Shown in pieces: positions 46,498-55,023 of a DNA stretch of 64,000 bases. Origin of the DNA: Candidatus Aquiluna sp. XM-24bin5 (GTDB lineage: Bacteria; Actinomycetota; Actinomycetia; Actinomycetales; Microbacteriaceae); the NCBI GenBank assembly GCA_003149555.1, contig QCWE01000001.1, positions 832,546 through 896,545 on the forward strand. Reading direction: 5' to 3'. Positions within the stretch are counted from its first letter, which is position 1. The number at the start of each line of letters is the position of its first letter. The notes under the pieces are model-generated. The model was given only the letters and a program-made list of their open reading frames with translations, searched no databases and was not told the DNA's origin. The position numbers and the translations under genes are program-made.

Positions 46498-47526
46498 ATG
46501 GTTGGCATCGTCGAGGTCGCGCAGCGCGCCGGAGTCTCGACCGCCACGGTTTCCAGGGCACTAAACGGCAAGTCCCACGTCTCAGCCAGAGCGAGAGAGC
46601 GGGTGCTTAAAGCAGCCCAGGAGCTTGGCTACGTGGCCTCCTCGTCTGCCTACACTCTTGCAACCGGCCGCTCGAAAAACATCGGCGTAGTGATGCCGTT
46701 TGTTGCCACCTGGTTTTTCTCAACCGTTCTAGAGGGTGCGGTGAATGCACTTGTAAATCGCGGCTATGACGTCACGCTCTATAACCTCTCGGGAGGCTCC
46801 GGTCACCGCAAACGAGTCTTTGAAGACCTCGTTCTTCGCAAGCGCGTCGACGGAGTATTGACCGTGGCGCTCAAGGTCTCCGACGAGGAGCTCAAGCGTC
46901 TTACGGATCTCAAGAAGCCAATCGTGGGTATTGGTGGGCCGATTCCAGGTGCAAGGTCAATCAGCATCGACGATGAGGGCGCCGGAAGACTTGCAACCCA
47001 GCACCTCATTTCGCTGGGCCACACCAAAATCGGCATGATCTCGGGTAACCCGGCAAGCGAGATGGACTTTCACCAGCCCTACCTAAGAAAGACCGGCTAC
47101 CACGAGGCCCTGCTGGATGCGAACCTCGACTTTGTTCCCCAGTGGATGGCGGAGGCTGACTTTACAGTCGCAGGTGGCTACAACGCTGCTAAGCAGATGC
47201 TCGGAGACCCACGGAATGCCCCTACTGCCATTTTCTGCGCAAGTGATGAAATGGGATATGGAGCCATCCAGGCCGCCAGAGATCTTGGCCTGAGAGTTCC
47301 TCAGGACATTTCAGTCCTTGGGATTGACGGTCACCCGCTTGGCATGTTCTACGGCCTCTCAACAATCGATCAAAAGACCGCGGATCAGGGCGAGCATGGT
47401 GCCAATTGGATTGTTGACATCTTGGAGTCGGGAGACGACAAGCAGCTTGCAAACATCGAGCAGCTCACCACCTGGCCTATCGACCTAAACATCCGCTCCT
47501 CAACGGCAAGACAAGCAAAGGACTAA
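46498..47526 (+). CDS. LacI-family regulator, probable repressor of the maltodextrin genes
   Basis: 342 residues. The N-terminal helix-turn-helix is [19 protein letters not shown], followed by hinge helix [10 protein letters not shown] whose Leu inserts at a central CpG in LacI relatives. The rest is the sugar-binding core ([39 protein letters not shown]). No ribosome site is present; the gene looks leaderless. Its promoter carries the same operator as the mal locus 7 kb away, so maltodextrin regulation with self-repression is inferred. The yajQ gene follows after 2 nt. Confidence 0.9.
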   Translation: MVGIVEVAQRAGVSTATVSRALNGKSHVSARARERVLKAAQELGYVASSSAYTLATGRSKNIGVVMPFVATWFFSTVLEGAVNALVNRGYDVTLYNLSGGSGHRKRVFEDLVLRKRVDGVLTVALKVSDEELKRLTDLKKPIVGIGGPIPGARSISIDDEGAGRLATQHLISLGHTKIGMISGNPASEMDFHQPYLRKTGYHEALLDANLDFVPQWMAEADFTVAGGYNAAKQMLGDPRNAPTAIFCASDEMGYGAIQAARDLGLRVPQDISVLGIDGHPLGMFYGLSTIDQKTADQGEHGANWIVDILESGDDKQLANIEQLTTWPIDLNIRSSTARQAKD

Positions 47527-47528
47527 AA

Positions 47529-48017
47529 ATGGCAGATTCATCATTCGACATCGTCAGCAAGGTTGACCGCCAAGAGACCGATAACGCCCTAAATCAGGCG
47601 GCCAAGGAGATCCAGCAACGCTATGACTTCAAGGGGACCGACGCCGAAATCTCTTGGAGCGGAGAAAGCATTTTGATCAAGGCAAACTCCGAGGAGCGCG
47701 CCAAGGCGGCACTCGATGTCTTCCAGACCAAGCTCATCAAGCGAGGCATTTCGCTAAAGTCTCTCGAGTCCTCCGAGCCCCAGCCCTCGGGCAAAGAATT
47801 CCGCATCACCTCAACGATGAAAAACGGTATTGACCAAGAGAACGCAAAAAAGATCTCCAAGATCATCCGCGACGAGGGCCCAAAGAGTGTAAAGAGTCAG
47901 ATTCAGGGTGATGAGCTCAGGGTCAGCTCCAAGAGCCGGGATGACTTGCAGGCTCTAATTGCCCTACTTCGGGGCAAAGACCTCGATGTTGATCTGCAGT
48001 TTGTGAACTACCGCTAG
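47529..48017 (+). CDS. yajQ: YajQ-family nucleotide-binding protein
   Basis: 162 residues, full length. Seen: [34 protein letters not shown] at the N-terminus and [26 protein letters not shown] at the C-terminus, the two ferredoxin-like folds of the family. Homologues bind nucleotides, and in some bacteria cyclic di-GMP; the role in actinobacteria is unsettled. It follows the LacI gene by 2 nt. The stop interlocks with that of manA (CTAG). Confidence 0.93.
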   Translation: MADSSFDIVSKVDRQETDNALNQAAKEIQQRYDFKGTDAEISWSGESILIKANSEERAKAALDVFQTKLIKRGISLKSLESSEPQPSGKEFRITSTMKNGIDQENAKKISKIIRDEGPKSVKSQIQGDELRVSSKSRDDLQALIALLRGKDLDVDLQFVNYR

Positions 48018-49090
48018 CCCATAGCCAGGTAGCCGGTTCCAGAGCCGAGAACCGAAAAATAAGCCGCATCTGCAAAATAGGCAGCCTCGCCCTGACGAAG
48101 GCTGAGTGAGTCCTCTTTGGATGTCGAGATAACGAGTTCTCCCGCGACACAAACTGCAATTGCCCGCCCCCTAAGCGGAACATCTATCAGCATGTTGGCC
48201 CCGCTCGGTTCAACCCGATAGAGGCTGAAGTCCTCGGCCAAAGTCTCATACTCGCTCAGCCCGCTCGTGAGCTCGCGAGATTTAACCACGGGGTCCGCAA
48301 GCTCGCTGAAGTCCAAGATCTGCATCAGCTCGGGCTTATCGATTGGCTTACTCGTGAGACCCCCACGAAGGACATTGTCAGAAGCCGCCATGACCTCAAC
48401 CCCAAGCCCGGACAGATAGGCGTGGATATTTCCGGCAGGCAGATAGAGCGCTTCTTTTGGACTCAGCACGACATGGTTCATCAAGATTGTCACCAGGAGC
48501 CCCGGGTCGTTTGAATGTGCTGCCGAAATATTCCTTATGAGCTCTGCCCGAGAACCAAGAACATCGGCAGCAGCCAATAGCTTGCTTACAAGCTCCGCTT
48601 GTGCATCTAAGGCGAAGCGAGTGGCGCCCTCGAGACCGCTGGTTGCAAGCGATGTTAGCCAGGGCGAAAAGGAATCGTCAGCCCGTGCCAAGAGCTCAAG
48701 GTCGCTCTGGATTGCTCCAACTTCCCTAAAGCCACACAGCGCCTCAAATTCAGTGACCGCAACTATGACCTCGGGCTTGTGGTTGGGATCTGTGTAGCCG
48801 GGGTAGGCCTCGGCAAAACGCTTTGCCGCATGCTCCCTTGTTGGGTGTGCCTGAATTGACAAAGGCGCCGCTGCCGCGAGGAACTTGACCAGAAAACCAA
48901 GGGGTTCTTCTCTATCTGCAAGGCTTCCGCCCTGCGGGTCTACTACCTGAGCCGGCGAACCCGGGTGAGTGCCAAACCAGAGTTCAGCCTGGGGTGTTCC
49001 ATCTGGCTCGGTACCGAGAAGGTGTGGGATGAGCTCTTGAGAACCCCAGGCGTAGGTCCTGGGTGTGTTGGTGAGCTTGAGCAGTGTCAC
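48014..49090 (-). CDS. manA: Mannose-6-phosphate isomerase, class I
   Basis: 358 residues from GTG. Zinc-binding motifs: [48 protein letters not shown] and the cupin [29 protein letters not shown]. It interconverts mannose-6-P and fructose-6-P. The 9-nt gap after the MFS gene, with TAGTCT 6 nt before GTG, gives it a private leaderless promoter. Confidence 0.95.
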   Translation of the reverse strand: MTLLKLTNTPRTYAWGSQELIPHLLGTEPDGTPQAELWFGTHPGSPAQVVDPQGGSLADREEPLGFLVKFLAAAAPLSIQAHPTREHAAKRFAEAYPGYTDPNHKPEVIVAVTEFEALCGFREVGAIQSDLELLARADDSFSPWLTSLATSGLEGATRFALDAQAELVSKLLAAADVLGSRAELIRNISAAHSNDPGLLVTILMNHVVLSPKEALYLPAGNIHAYLSGLGVEVMAASDNVLRGGLTSKPIDKPELMQILDFSELADPVVKSRELTSGLSEYETLAEDFSLYRVEPSGANMLIDVPLRGRAIAVCVAGELVISTSKEDSLSLRQGEAAYFADAAYFSVLGSGTGYLAMG

Positions 49091-49096
49091 CCGCCC

Positions 49097-49102
49097 AGAC
49101 TA
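49097..49102 (-). promoter_or_regulatory. manA -10 element built on the upstream stop codon
   Basis: TAGTCT lies 6 nt before the manA GTG; its first three bases are the TAG stop of the MFS transporter gene (49100-49102). Confidence 0.55.
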
Positions 49103-50371
49103 CCTATCCTCTTCCGGCACAACTATCACCGAGATTGGGCCTGTGGGAGGAGCGGCTGCGTTGAGCTCATTGCGGCGAGCTCGTTTGGCCCACTGATCGG
49201 CGATGATGCCAGAGATAACGGCCAGAATGACGGGAAAGAAAAAGGCCGCGGAGAGCCCGACACCCTCAACTAGCGCACCCATGCCGGCCTTAGCGCCAAT
49301 TGCCACAGAAGAGTTAAAAAGGCTTAGCCTGCTGACCGCCCATGAGGTCGATACCCCTGGGATGTGTCCACCCGCTGAAAAGAACGCCGGAGAGGCTGGG
49401 GCCAGTCCCAGACCTGCCAGTCCCCACAAAACAGATGCCGTAACCAGTCCCAAAATGGTGTTAAAGCTGCTCACTGCCCCTGCGCTGAGCGCAGCGATTG
49501 CCAAGGCACCTGCCGCTAGGAATGCTCCTCTCGAGGCCAGGTAGTGCGGGTGGTATTTCTCGGCAAGCCTGGTCATTGAGAGCCTGCCCACGATCATGCC
49601 AACCATGAAGACCCCAAAGGGAATCGAGCGAAGTGCCACGTCAACACTCAAGACATCTCTGGCAAAGACGGCTGCCCAGTCAATGACCGCAACCTCGGGG
49701 TAGATTGCTGCAAAAAGGCCGATCGCCAAGAACCAAAGCTGCGAAGGCATCTGGTAGAACCTGCGCTTCACCACCCCCGCCTTCTCCTCAACGTGGCCGT
49801 CCTCCTCGGGGCTAAGTAGCCAGCGCAGCGTGAACTCAAAGATGATGACGGTGACAATTGCAACCAGGATCAGAAACAGCTCAAGGTTCAGAAAGGTTGT
49901 CGAGATCGCGCCTGTGATTGCCGCACCCACCGCACCCAAAGACCACCCGGCATGCATGCGCCCGATGATGTTGATGCTTATCTGCTTCTGCAGCAGCACC
50001 GCATGCGAATTCACGCTCACTCCCAATAGCGACATCGAGAAGTTGAAGAAGATGTTGATGAGCATCCAGAGCGCCGGATCGTTTGTCCAACCAAGGAGTA
50101 TTAAGAAGAACATGCCGGCGTAGTTTGCGATTCGAATTACCGGCCTGGAACCGAAGCGCATCATCAACCTGGATGCGAATAGGAGCGGGGTTATCGAACC
50201 TATGACGCTGAAGCCGATGATTGTGCCCCAGGTGGCAAATGAGACTCCCAGTCTGTCGATGTATTCGGGGACCCATGCCACGGATGCGAGGGCGCCGTGG
50301 CCCATCAGTACAAATGTTGCGAGTAAGCCAATTTGGGCCTTGCGAAGCCTAGTTCCAGGCAACCTCTGCAA
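49100..50371 (-). CDS. Major facilitator superfamily transporter
   Basis: 423 residues, twelve membrane segments. The start region LRKAQIGLLATFVLMGHGALASVAWVPEYIDRLGVS and loop ASRLMMRFGSRPVIR (MFS motif A-like) indicate an MFS carrier of the Bcr/YbjJ-like type; the substrate is unknown. It starts at TTG immediately after the TAA of fprA (TAATTG), so it depends on that gene's translation or transcript. The C-terminal end is hydrophilic (AKRARRNELNAAAPP). Confidence 0.85.
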   Translation of the reverse strand: MQRLPGTRLRKAQIGLLATFVLMGHGALASVAWVPEYIDRLGVSFATWGTIIGFSVIGSITPLLFASRLMMRFGSRPVIRIANYAGMFFLILLGWTNDPALWMLINIFFNFSMSLLGVSVNSHAVLLQKQISINIIGRMHAGWSLGAVGAAITGAISTTFLNLELFLILVAIVTVIIFEFTLRWLLSPEEDGHVEEKAGVVKRRFYQMPSQLWFLAIGLFAAIYPEVAVIDWAAVFARDVLSVDVALRSIPFGVFMVGMIVGRLSMTRLAEKYHPHYLASRGAFLAAGALAIAALSAGAVSSFNTILGLVTASVLWGLAGLGLAPASPAFFSAGGHIPGVSTSWAVSRLSLFNSSVAIGAKAGMGALVEGVGLSAAFFFPVILAVISGIIADQWAKRARRNELNAAAPPTGPISVIVVPEEDR

Positions 50372-51724
50372 TTAGCGTCCTTTTGAAATGTCGAGCATCT
50401 GAGCACGATTATGTAGCTTTAGTCGCTCCCTGCCACTCAGCTGGCCAAGGCGTTTTTCTTCGCCGTCAACTTTCAACCAACCCGGCCACTCCATGAAGTC
50501 AATGCCTCGAGAGGAAAGGGTCTCCTCGATTGCGCTTTCCTCCGGTTTTGCTGGCTGCCACCACGAATCTTTGTCGGCAATTAGGTGGCCAATGGTCTCA
50601 ATGGCATCAGCTTTGGTGTGGCCAATGAGCCCAACCGGACCGCGCTTAATCCAACCCGTGCAGTAAACACCAGGAATGTGGCTACCACTGGCGTCTAGCA
50701 CTCGCCCCTCGGCATTTGCAATGACACCCTCGGCATCATCGAACGGAATGCCATCAAGCTCGCTACCGAAGTAGCCGACCGCTCGATAAACCGCCTGAAC
50801 CGGGAACTCTCGAACTTCGCCGGTTCCCTTTACCCGTCCTGTGCCGTCAAGCTCAGTGCGCTCCAGCCTGATTGCCGAAACCTTCCCGTCGGTACCCAAA
50901 ATCTCCTGAGGAGATGAGAAGAAGTGGAGGTGCAGCCTGCGTTCCTGAGGCTCCGCTGGATTCTCGCGCAGGTCCTCCAGGGTCTTGACCATCACGCGAA
51001 TCTGGTTGTTCGAGTCGATGGCCTCCTGAGAGCCCTCGTCATACTTGAAGTCCTCGTCATAGACGATTGCCTGCACGCCTTCAACGTGAAGAGCTTCCCT
51101 GAGTTCAAGCGGGGAGAACTTCACCTGCGCCGGGCCCCTTCGGCCAAACACGTGGACATCTGTGACCGGAGATGCCTTCAGGCCCTCATAGACGTGGTCT
51201 GGGATGTCAGTGGACAAAAGATCATCTGGTCGCTTCACCAAAATCCTCGCGACATCGAGAGCGACGTTGCCATTTCCGATCACTGCGACCTCTTTGGCCT
51301 CGAGAGGCCACTCAAGAGGAAAGTCAGGGTGTGCGTCATACCAGTTCACAAATTCGGCAGCCCCAAAGCTGCCCTCAAGGTCGGCCCCTGGAATGTTTAG
51401 ATCAGCATCCTTGATGGCGCCGGTTGCAAAGATCACTGCGTTGTAGTGCTGCTTGAGGTCATCAAGGGTGATGTCGACACCGTACTTCACGTTGCCAAAG
51501 AAGCGGATGTCTCCGCGATCTAGCACCTCGAAGAGGGCCCTGATGATGCCCTTGATTCTCGGGTGGTCTGGCGCAACGCCGTATCGGACAAGACCGTAAG
51601 GGGCTGGAAGCAGGTCAAAGAGGTCAATTGAGACGTCAAAGTCGCGCTCGGCCTTCAAGATAAGGTCCGATGCATAAATACCGGCAGGACCAGCACCAAT
51701 AACTGCAAGACGAAGCTTGGACAT
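50372..51724 (-). CDS. fprA: FprA-type NADPH-ferredoxin reductase
   Basis: 450 residues, like mycobacterial FprA and adrenodoxin reductase. FAD motif VIGAGPAGIYASDL at residue 8, PAPYGLVRYGVAPDHPRIK, NADPH motif AVIGNGNVALDVARIL, and the C-terminal CTGWIKRGPVGLIGHTKADA. It shuttles electrons from NADPH to ferredoxin. It lies 15 nt after the prenyl synthase gene. Confidence 0.93.
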   Translation of the reverse strand: MSKLRLAVIGAGPAGIYASDLILKAERDFDVSIDLFDLLPAPYGLVRYGVAPDHPRIKGIIRALFEVLDRGDIRFFGNVKYGVDITLDDLKQHYNAVIFATGAIKDADLNIPGADLEGSFGAAEFVNWYDAHPDFPLEWPLEAKEVAVIGNGNVALDVARILVKRPDDLLSTDIPDHVYEGLKASPVTDVHVFGRRGPAQVKFSPLELREALHVEGVQAIVYDEDFKYDEGSQEAIDSNNQIRVMVKTLEDLRENPAEPQERRLHLHFFSSPQEILGTDGKVSAIRLERTELDGTGRVKGTGEVREFPVQAVYRAVGYFGSELDGIPFDDAEGVIANAEGRVLDASGSHIPGVYCTGWIKRGPVGLIGHTKADAIETIGHLIADKDSWWQPAKPEESAIEETLSSRGIDFMEWPGWLKVDGEEKRLGQLSGRERLKLHNRAQMLDISKGR

Positions 51725-51739
51725 TTTCTCTTTCTAAAA

Positions 51740-52729
51740 CTAACCTTTGCGGTCAACCACAGCCCGGGCAAAAGCCTCAAGCGCGGACTTCACGCTACCA
51801 CTCGGGAGTGCCTGGAGCGCATCGATGGCCATCTCTGCCCAGCTGTCAGTGACCTCTTCCGCCTCTGCGATAACCGGATGGTTTCGAAGTCGCTCAAGAA
51901 CAGATGCAATATTTGCCTCGCTTGCTGAAGCAATATCTGCCGCCAGTTGCTTGGATTCGGCATCCTCATAACCTGAGAGAAGCAGGGCGGGAAGTGTTGG
52001 CACCCCGGCAAGAATGTCGGTTCCGGCCACCTTGCCAGAGTCTTTCTTTGATGCCCTGATATCGATCAGGTCATCGGCCAACTGGAACGCAATACCCACT
52101 CGCTCGCCATATAGCTGCAATGACTCCTGGAAAGATTCGTCGGCTCCTGATAACAGGGCACCCATGCGGGCAGAGAGCGCAATTAGGGAACCGGTCTTGT
52201 CCCGAACCACATCGAGGTAGTGCTGAAGCGGGTCTGCCTCCCCCGGTCCAATGGTCTCGTGGAGCTGACCTAAGACAAGTTGCTCAAAAACCTTTGCCTG
52301 TAGCTGCAAAGCATCAGTCCCAAGGTGGCTAACGATGTTCGCAGCCCTGGCGAAAAGTAGGTCTCCGGTAAGAATGGCAATGCTGTTCCCCCAGACCACG
52401 TGAGCCGCATCTACCCCGCGACGAGTAGATGCCTCGTCCATGACGTCATCGTGATAGAGCGTCGCCAGGTGAGTGACCTCCATGACCACGGCCGCATCCA
52501 TGACCTCTGAGTTAGTTCCGGACCCTAGGTGTGATGTGAGGAGCACCAAAAGAGGCCTAAGTCGCTTGCCCCCAGCCTGTGCGAGGTGGTTAGACATCGT
52601 GTCCACGACACTGTCGGTTTGAGCTGTAGCCTCCTGAATTCTGTTCTCCACGACCTTCAGGTCGCTCTCGATTTGCTTGAGGAGTTTTGCGTCGCCAAGC
52701 TTTTGGAACTGCGGAGGTAGGAGAGCCAT
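51740..52729 (-). CDS. Polyprenyl diphosphate synthase (trans-type), probably for menaquinone side chain
   Basis: 329 residues. First Asp-rich motif YHDDVMDEA near residue 93 and second QLADDLIDIRAS near 217, flanked by GKRLRPLLVLL and the FQLADD helix. It extends farnesyl/geranyl diphosphate with IPP. Its ATG shares one base with the menG stop (TGATG), which supports a role in the quinone tail (HepT/IdsA-like). Chain length cannot be read with certainty. Confidence 0.92.
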   Translation of the reverse strand: MALLPPQFQKLGDAKLLKQIESDLKVVENRIQEATAQTDSVVDTMSNHLAQAGGKRLRPLLVLLTSHLGSGTNSEVMDAAVVMEVTHLATLYHDDVMDEASTRRGVDAAHVVWGNSIAILTGDLLFARAANIVSHLGTDALQLQAKVFEQLVLGQLHETIGPGEADPLQHYLDVVRDKTGSLIALSARMGALLSGADESFQESLQLYGERVGIAFQLADDLIDIRASKKDSGKVAGTDILAGVPTLPALLLSGYEDAESKQLAADIASASEANIASVLERLRNHPVIAEAEEVTDSWAEMAIDALQALPSGSVKSALEAFARAVVDRKG

Positions 52730-53418
52730 CAGTTTCTAAACCCAGTGTGGATGGCAACAATTCCAAAGGTCAGGTTTCGATATGAGACCTGGTCGAAACC
52801 AGCCGCCTCAATGTCCCTGGCAAGCTCATCTTGGTCTGGCCAAGCCTCAATTGAATCTGCCAGATAGCTATAGGCGGCAGGATTCTTGCTCAACAGCCGC
52901 GCAACAATCGGCAAGACGTTTCTCAAATACCACCGGTAGAGACGACCCAGGAGCCCCCGAACCTTAGAAAACTCGCAAATAACCAGCCTGCCGCCAGGCA
53001 TAAGCACCCTATGAAACTCTTTGAGTGCGACTTTGTGATCTTGAACATTTCGCAATCCAAAGGACATCGTCACCGCGTTGAACTCAGATTTTTTGAACGG
53101 AAGCTTCATTGCATCTGCAAAGACAAACTCGAGCTCGGGATAACGCTTTTTGCCCTCGGCAATCATGCCTCTAGAGAAGTCAGCCGCCACAACCTCGGCT
53201 CCCTCGACCCTTAGGGCCATCGAAGAGGTGCCGGTGCCGGCAGCAATGTCCAGTATCCGCTCCCCGTTCTTTGGTGCAACGGCATTTCTGAGCGAGCGCC
53301 GCCAGAGCCTCGATTGATAAAGCGAGAGCAGATCGTTGGTCTTGTCGTAGGCCGAGGCGACCTCATCAAACATCGCGGAAACGCTGCTTGGGTCTTTTCC
53401 TAAATCGGCCCTGGTCAC
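52729..53418 (-). CDS. menG: Demethylmenaquinone methyltransferase
   Basis: 229 residues from GTG at 53418, supported by TAGACT 6 nt upstream. SAM motif ILDIAAGTGTSSMAL, and the UbiE/MenG signatures YDKTNDLLSLYQSRLWRR and MSFGLRNVQDHKVALKEFHRVLMPGGRLVI. It performs the last menaquinone step. It is followed by the prenyl synthase with a 1-nt overlap. Confidence 0.95.
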   Translation of the reverse strand: MTRADLGKDPSSVSAMFDEVASAYDKTNDLLSLYQSRLWRRSLRNAVAPKNGERILDIAAGTGTSSMALRVEGAEVVAADFSRGMIAEGKKRYPELEFVFADAMKLPFKKSEFNAVTMSFGLRNVQDHKVALKEFHRVLMPGGRLVICEFSKVRGLLGRLYRWYLRNVLPIVARLLSKNPAAYSYLADSIEAWPDQDELARDIEAAGFDQVSYRNLTFGIVAIHTGFRN

Positions 53419-53424
53419 CTGCCA

Positions 53425-53430
53425 AGTCTA
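53425..53430 (-). promoter_or_regulatory. Leaderless -10 element of menG
   Basis: TAGACT, 6 nt before the menG GTG, in the 18-bp gap after the small membrane-protein gene. Confidence 0.55.
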
Positions 53431-53436
53431 ATCGGG

Positions 53437-53745
53437 CTAGGAATCGCCCCTGCCCTGAGTTGCAAGGGTATAGACCACAAGTCCAACCGAGCCAAACATG
53501 AGTGCGACAACCAATGGCGTGGTGGCGTTCATGAATCTATCCGCTGGGGTCAGGGTTGTAATTTCAATCCGGTCTAGATCAAGTGGCTCGGCAGCATTGG
53601 GGTCGACCTGCCCATTTACAACAACCGGCGGTATTACCTGCTCAATCTCATTGCCCTCGCGAGAAAGGTCGTCCTCGTCTGCCAGAGCGGGACCGGCGAG
53701 CATGAGCGAGCCCAGTAGCACGGCACCTGCGAGCGACCTAAACAT
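53437..53745 (-). CDS. Unknown small membrane-anchored secreted protein
   Basis: 102 residues, no family recognised. A signal peptide (SLAGAVLLGSLMLAGPALA) is followed by an acidic exported stretch of about 50 residues and one C-terminal membrane helix (TTPLVVALMFGSVGLVVYTLA) with a short tail. Type I topology with a small extracytoplasmic domain is predicted. GGAGG lies 3 nt before the ATG. It heads the menG-prenyl synthase-fprA-MFS-manA string, so a link to respiration is conceivable but unproven. Confidence 0.7.
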   Translation of the reverse strand: MFRSLAGAVLLGSLMLAGPALADEDDLSREGNEIEQVIPPVVVNGQVDPNAAEPLDLDRIEITTLTPADRFMNATTPLVVALMFGSVGLVVYTLATQGRGDS

Positions 53746-53756
53746 TTGCCTCCGCC

Positions 53757-53838
53757 TAGACTTGAAAGGAATAAAAAGCCTAAAAGCAATGGCTCTATTC
53801 TTTCTGCACTCTCAGAGAACTGGAAGCTAGGAATCACT
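53757..53838 (+). promoter_or_regulatory. menF promoter and leader with possible 13-codon upstream ORF
   Basis: TAGACT at 53757-53762 is a likely -10, giving an ~70-nt leader. It holds ATG 53789 to TAG 53830 (MALFFLHSQRTGS), whose stop codon overlaps the AGGA ribosome site of menF. No ribosome site is seen for the small ORF. Confidence 0.3.
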
Positions 53839-55023
53839 TTGTCCCTCAAGGTTCACATCCGGCCCGTTGCTGCGCCCAAGCCCCTTGAGCTGGGAGGGGC
53901 GAACGTTTTCCTCCACGAGGGCAAGCTCATAATCGGCTATGGAGTCGCGAAAAGACTCAGCTCCTCGGGCAAAGACCGCATTTCGCAACTAGCTAGTGCC
54001 TGGCAAGAGCTTGTTGAGGAAAGCGAGATAACCGACGAGGTCTCAATCCCGGGCTCTGGACTTTTAGGCCTGACCTCAATCACCTTTTCCTCAAAGAGCG
54101 GAGCGGAGTCAGTGATTATCGTGCCGGCAAGGACACTCGTTATCCAGGAGGGACACTGCTATGAGGTCGTGGCAGGCCTGGGCGAGACCATGGAGTCTGG
54201 GACCCAGCCAAACGGACCATTCGTTGAGGGCGAGCAGAGCTCTGCAGCTTTTAGAGCCTCTGTTGAAAAGGCGATAAAGGAGATTCAGGGTGGCAGCCTT
54301 GAAAAGGTCGTCCTGGCAAGAGACCTCCTGCTCCCAGCGGAGGCAGACATCGACCTTGCGGGAGCACTAGAAAAACTCCACGAGCGATACCCCCACTGCT
54401 GGACCTACAAGGTGGAGTCGGTCTTTGGCGCCTCTCCCGAGCTTCTGATTCGCTCCGAGGGCGGAGAGGTGTCTGCGCGAGTCCTCGCCGGTACCGCTGG
54501 CCGCGGCACCGACCCAGACGTCGACAGGGCGATTGCAGATGGGCTCTCTCACTCGTTGAAGAACAAGCACGAACACTCCCTTGCCGTCGATTCTCTAGTA
54601 GAAGCGCTGGAGCCATACTGCTCTGTCATCGAGACAGATAGCGAGCCCTTTTCTCTCGCCTTGCCAGACCTTTGGCACCTAGCAACAGATGTGAGAGGAA
54701 AGCTGAAGAGCAGCACCTCCCTGTTGGATGTCGTGGATGCCCTGCACCCGACTGCCGCTGTCGCCGGAACACCCACTGATAAGGCAATGCAACTTATTGA
54801 CAAGCTTGAACCATTTGATCGCGCTGGCTATGCGGGACCGGTCGGCTGGTTGAGCTCGGACGGCTCCGGCGAGATAGCGATCGCCCTCAGAGGCGGAGTG
54901 ATTGAGCCGGGAGCTATCCGCGCTCTTGCGGGATCTGGGATTGTCGGGGAGTCAGACCCCGAGGCCGAGCTCAGTGAAACCGAACTGAAATTTCGCGCCG
55001 TGCGCTGGGCCTTCAGCTCCTAG
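53839..55023 (+). CDS. menF: Isochorismate synthase
   Basis: 394 residues from TTG at 53839 (AGGA 6 nt upstream); the frame runs back to 53746, but that overlaps the divergent promoter. The chorismate-binding domain carries LEKVVLARDLLL, VLAGTAGRGTD, ALHPTAAVAGTP and YAGPVGWLSSDGSGEIAIALRG with Mg-ligand glutamates. It converts chorismate to isochorismate, the first menaquinone step. Convergent with menD, sharing CTAG. Confidence 0.93.
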   Translation: MSLKVHIRPVAAPKPLELGGANVFLHEGKLIIGYGVAKRLSSSGKDRISQLASAWQELVEESEITDEVSIPGSGLLGLTSITFSSKSGAESVIIVPARTLVIQEGHCYEVVAGLGETMESGTQPNGPFVEGEQSSAAFRASVEKAIKEIQGGSLEKVVLARDLLLPAEADIDLAGALEKLHERYPHCWTYKVESVFGASPELLIRSEGGEVSARVLAGTAGRGTDPDVDRAIADGLSHSLKNKHEHSLAVDSLVEALEPYCSVIETDSEPFSLALPDLWHLATDVRGKLKSSTSLLDVVDALHPTAAVAGTPTDKAMQLIDKLEPFDRAGYAGPVGWLSSDGSGEIAIALRGGVIEPGAIRALAGSGIVGESDPEAELSETELKFRAVRWAFSS

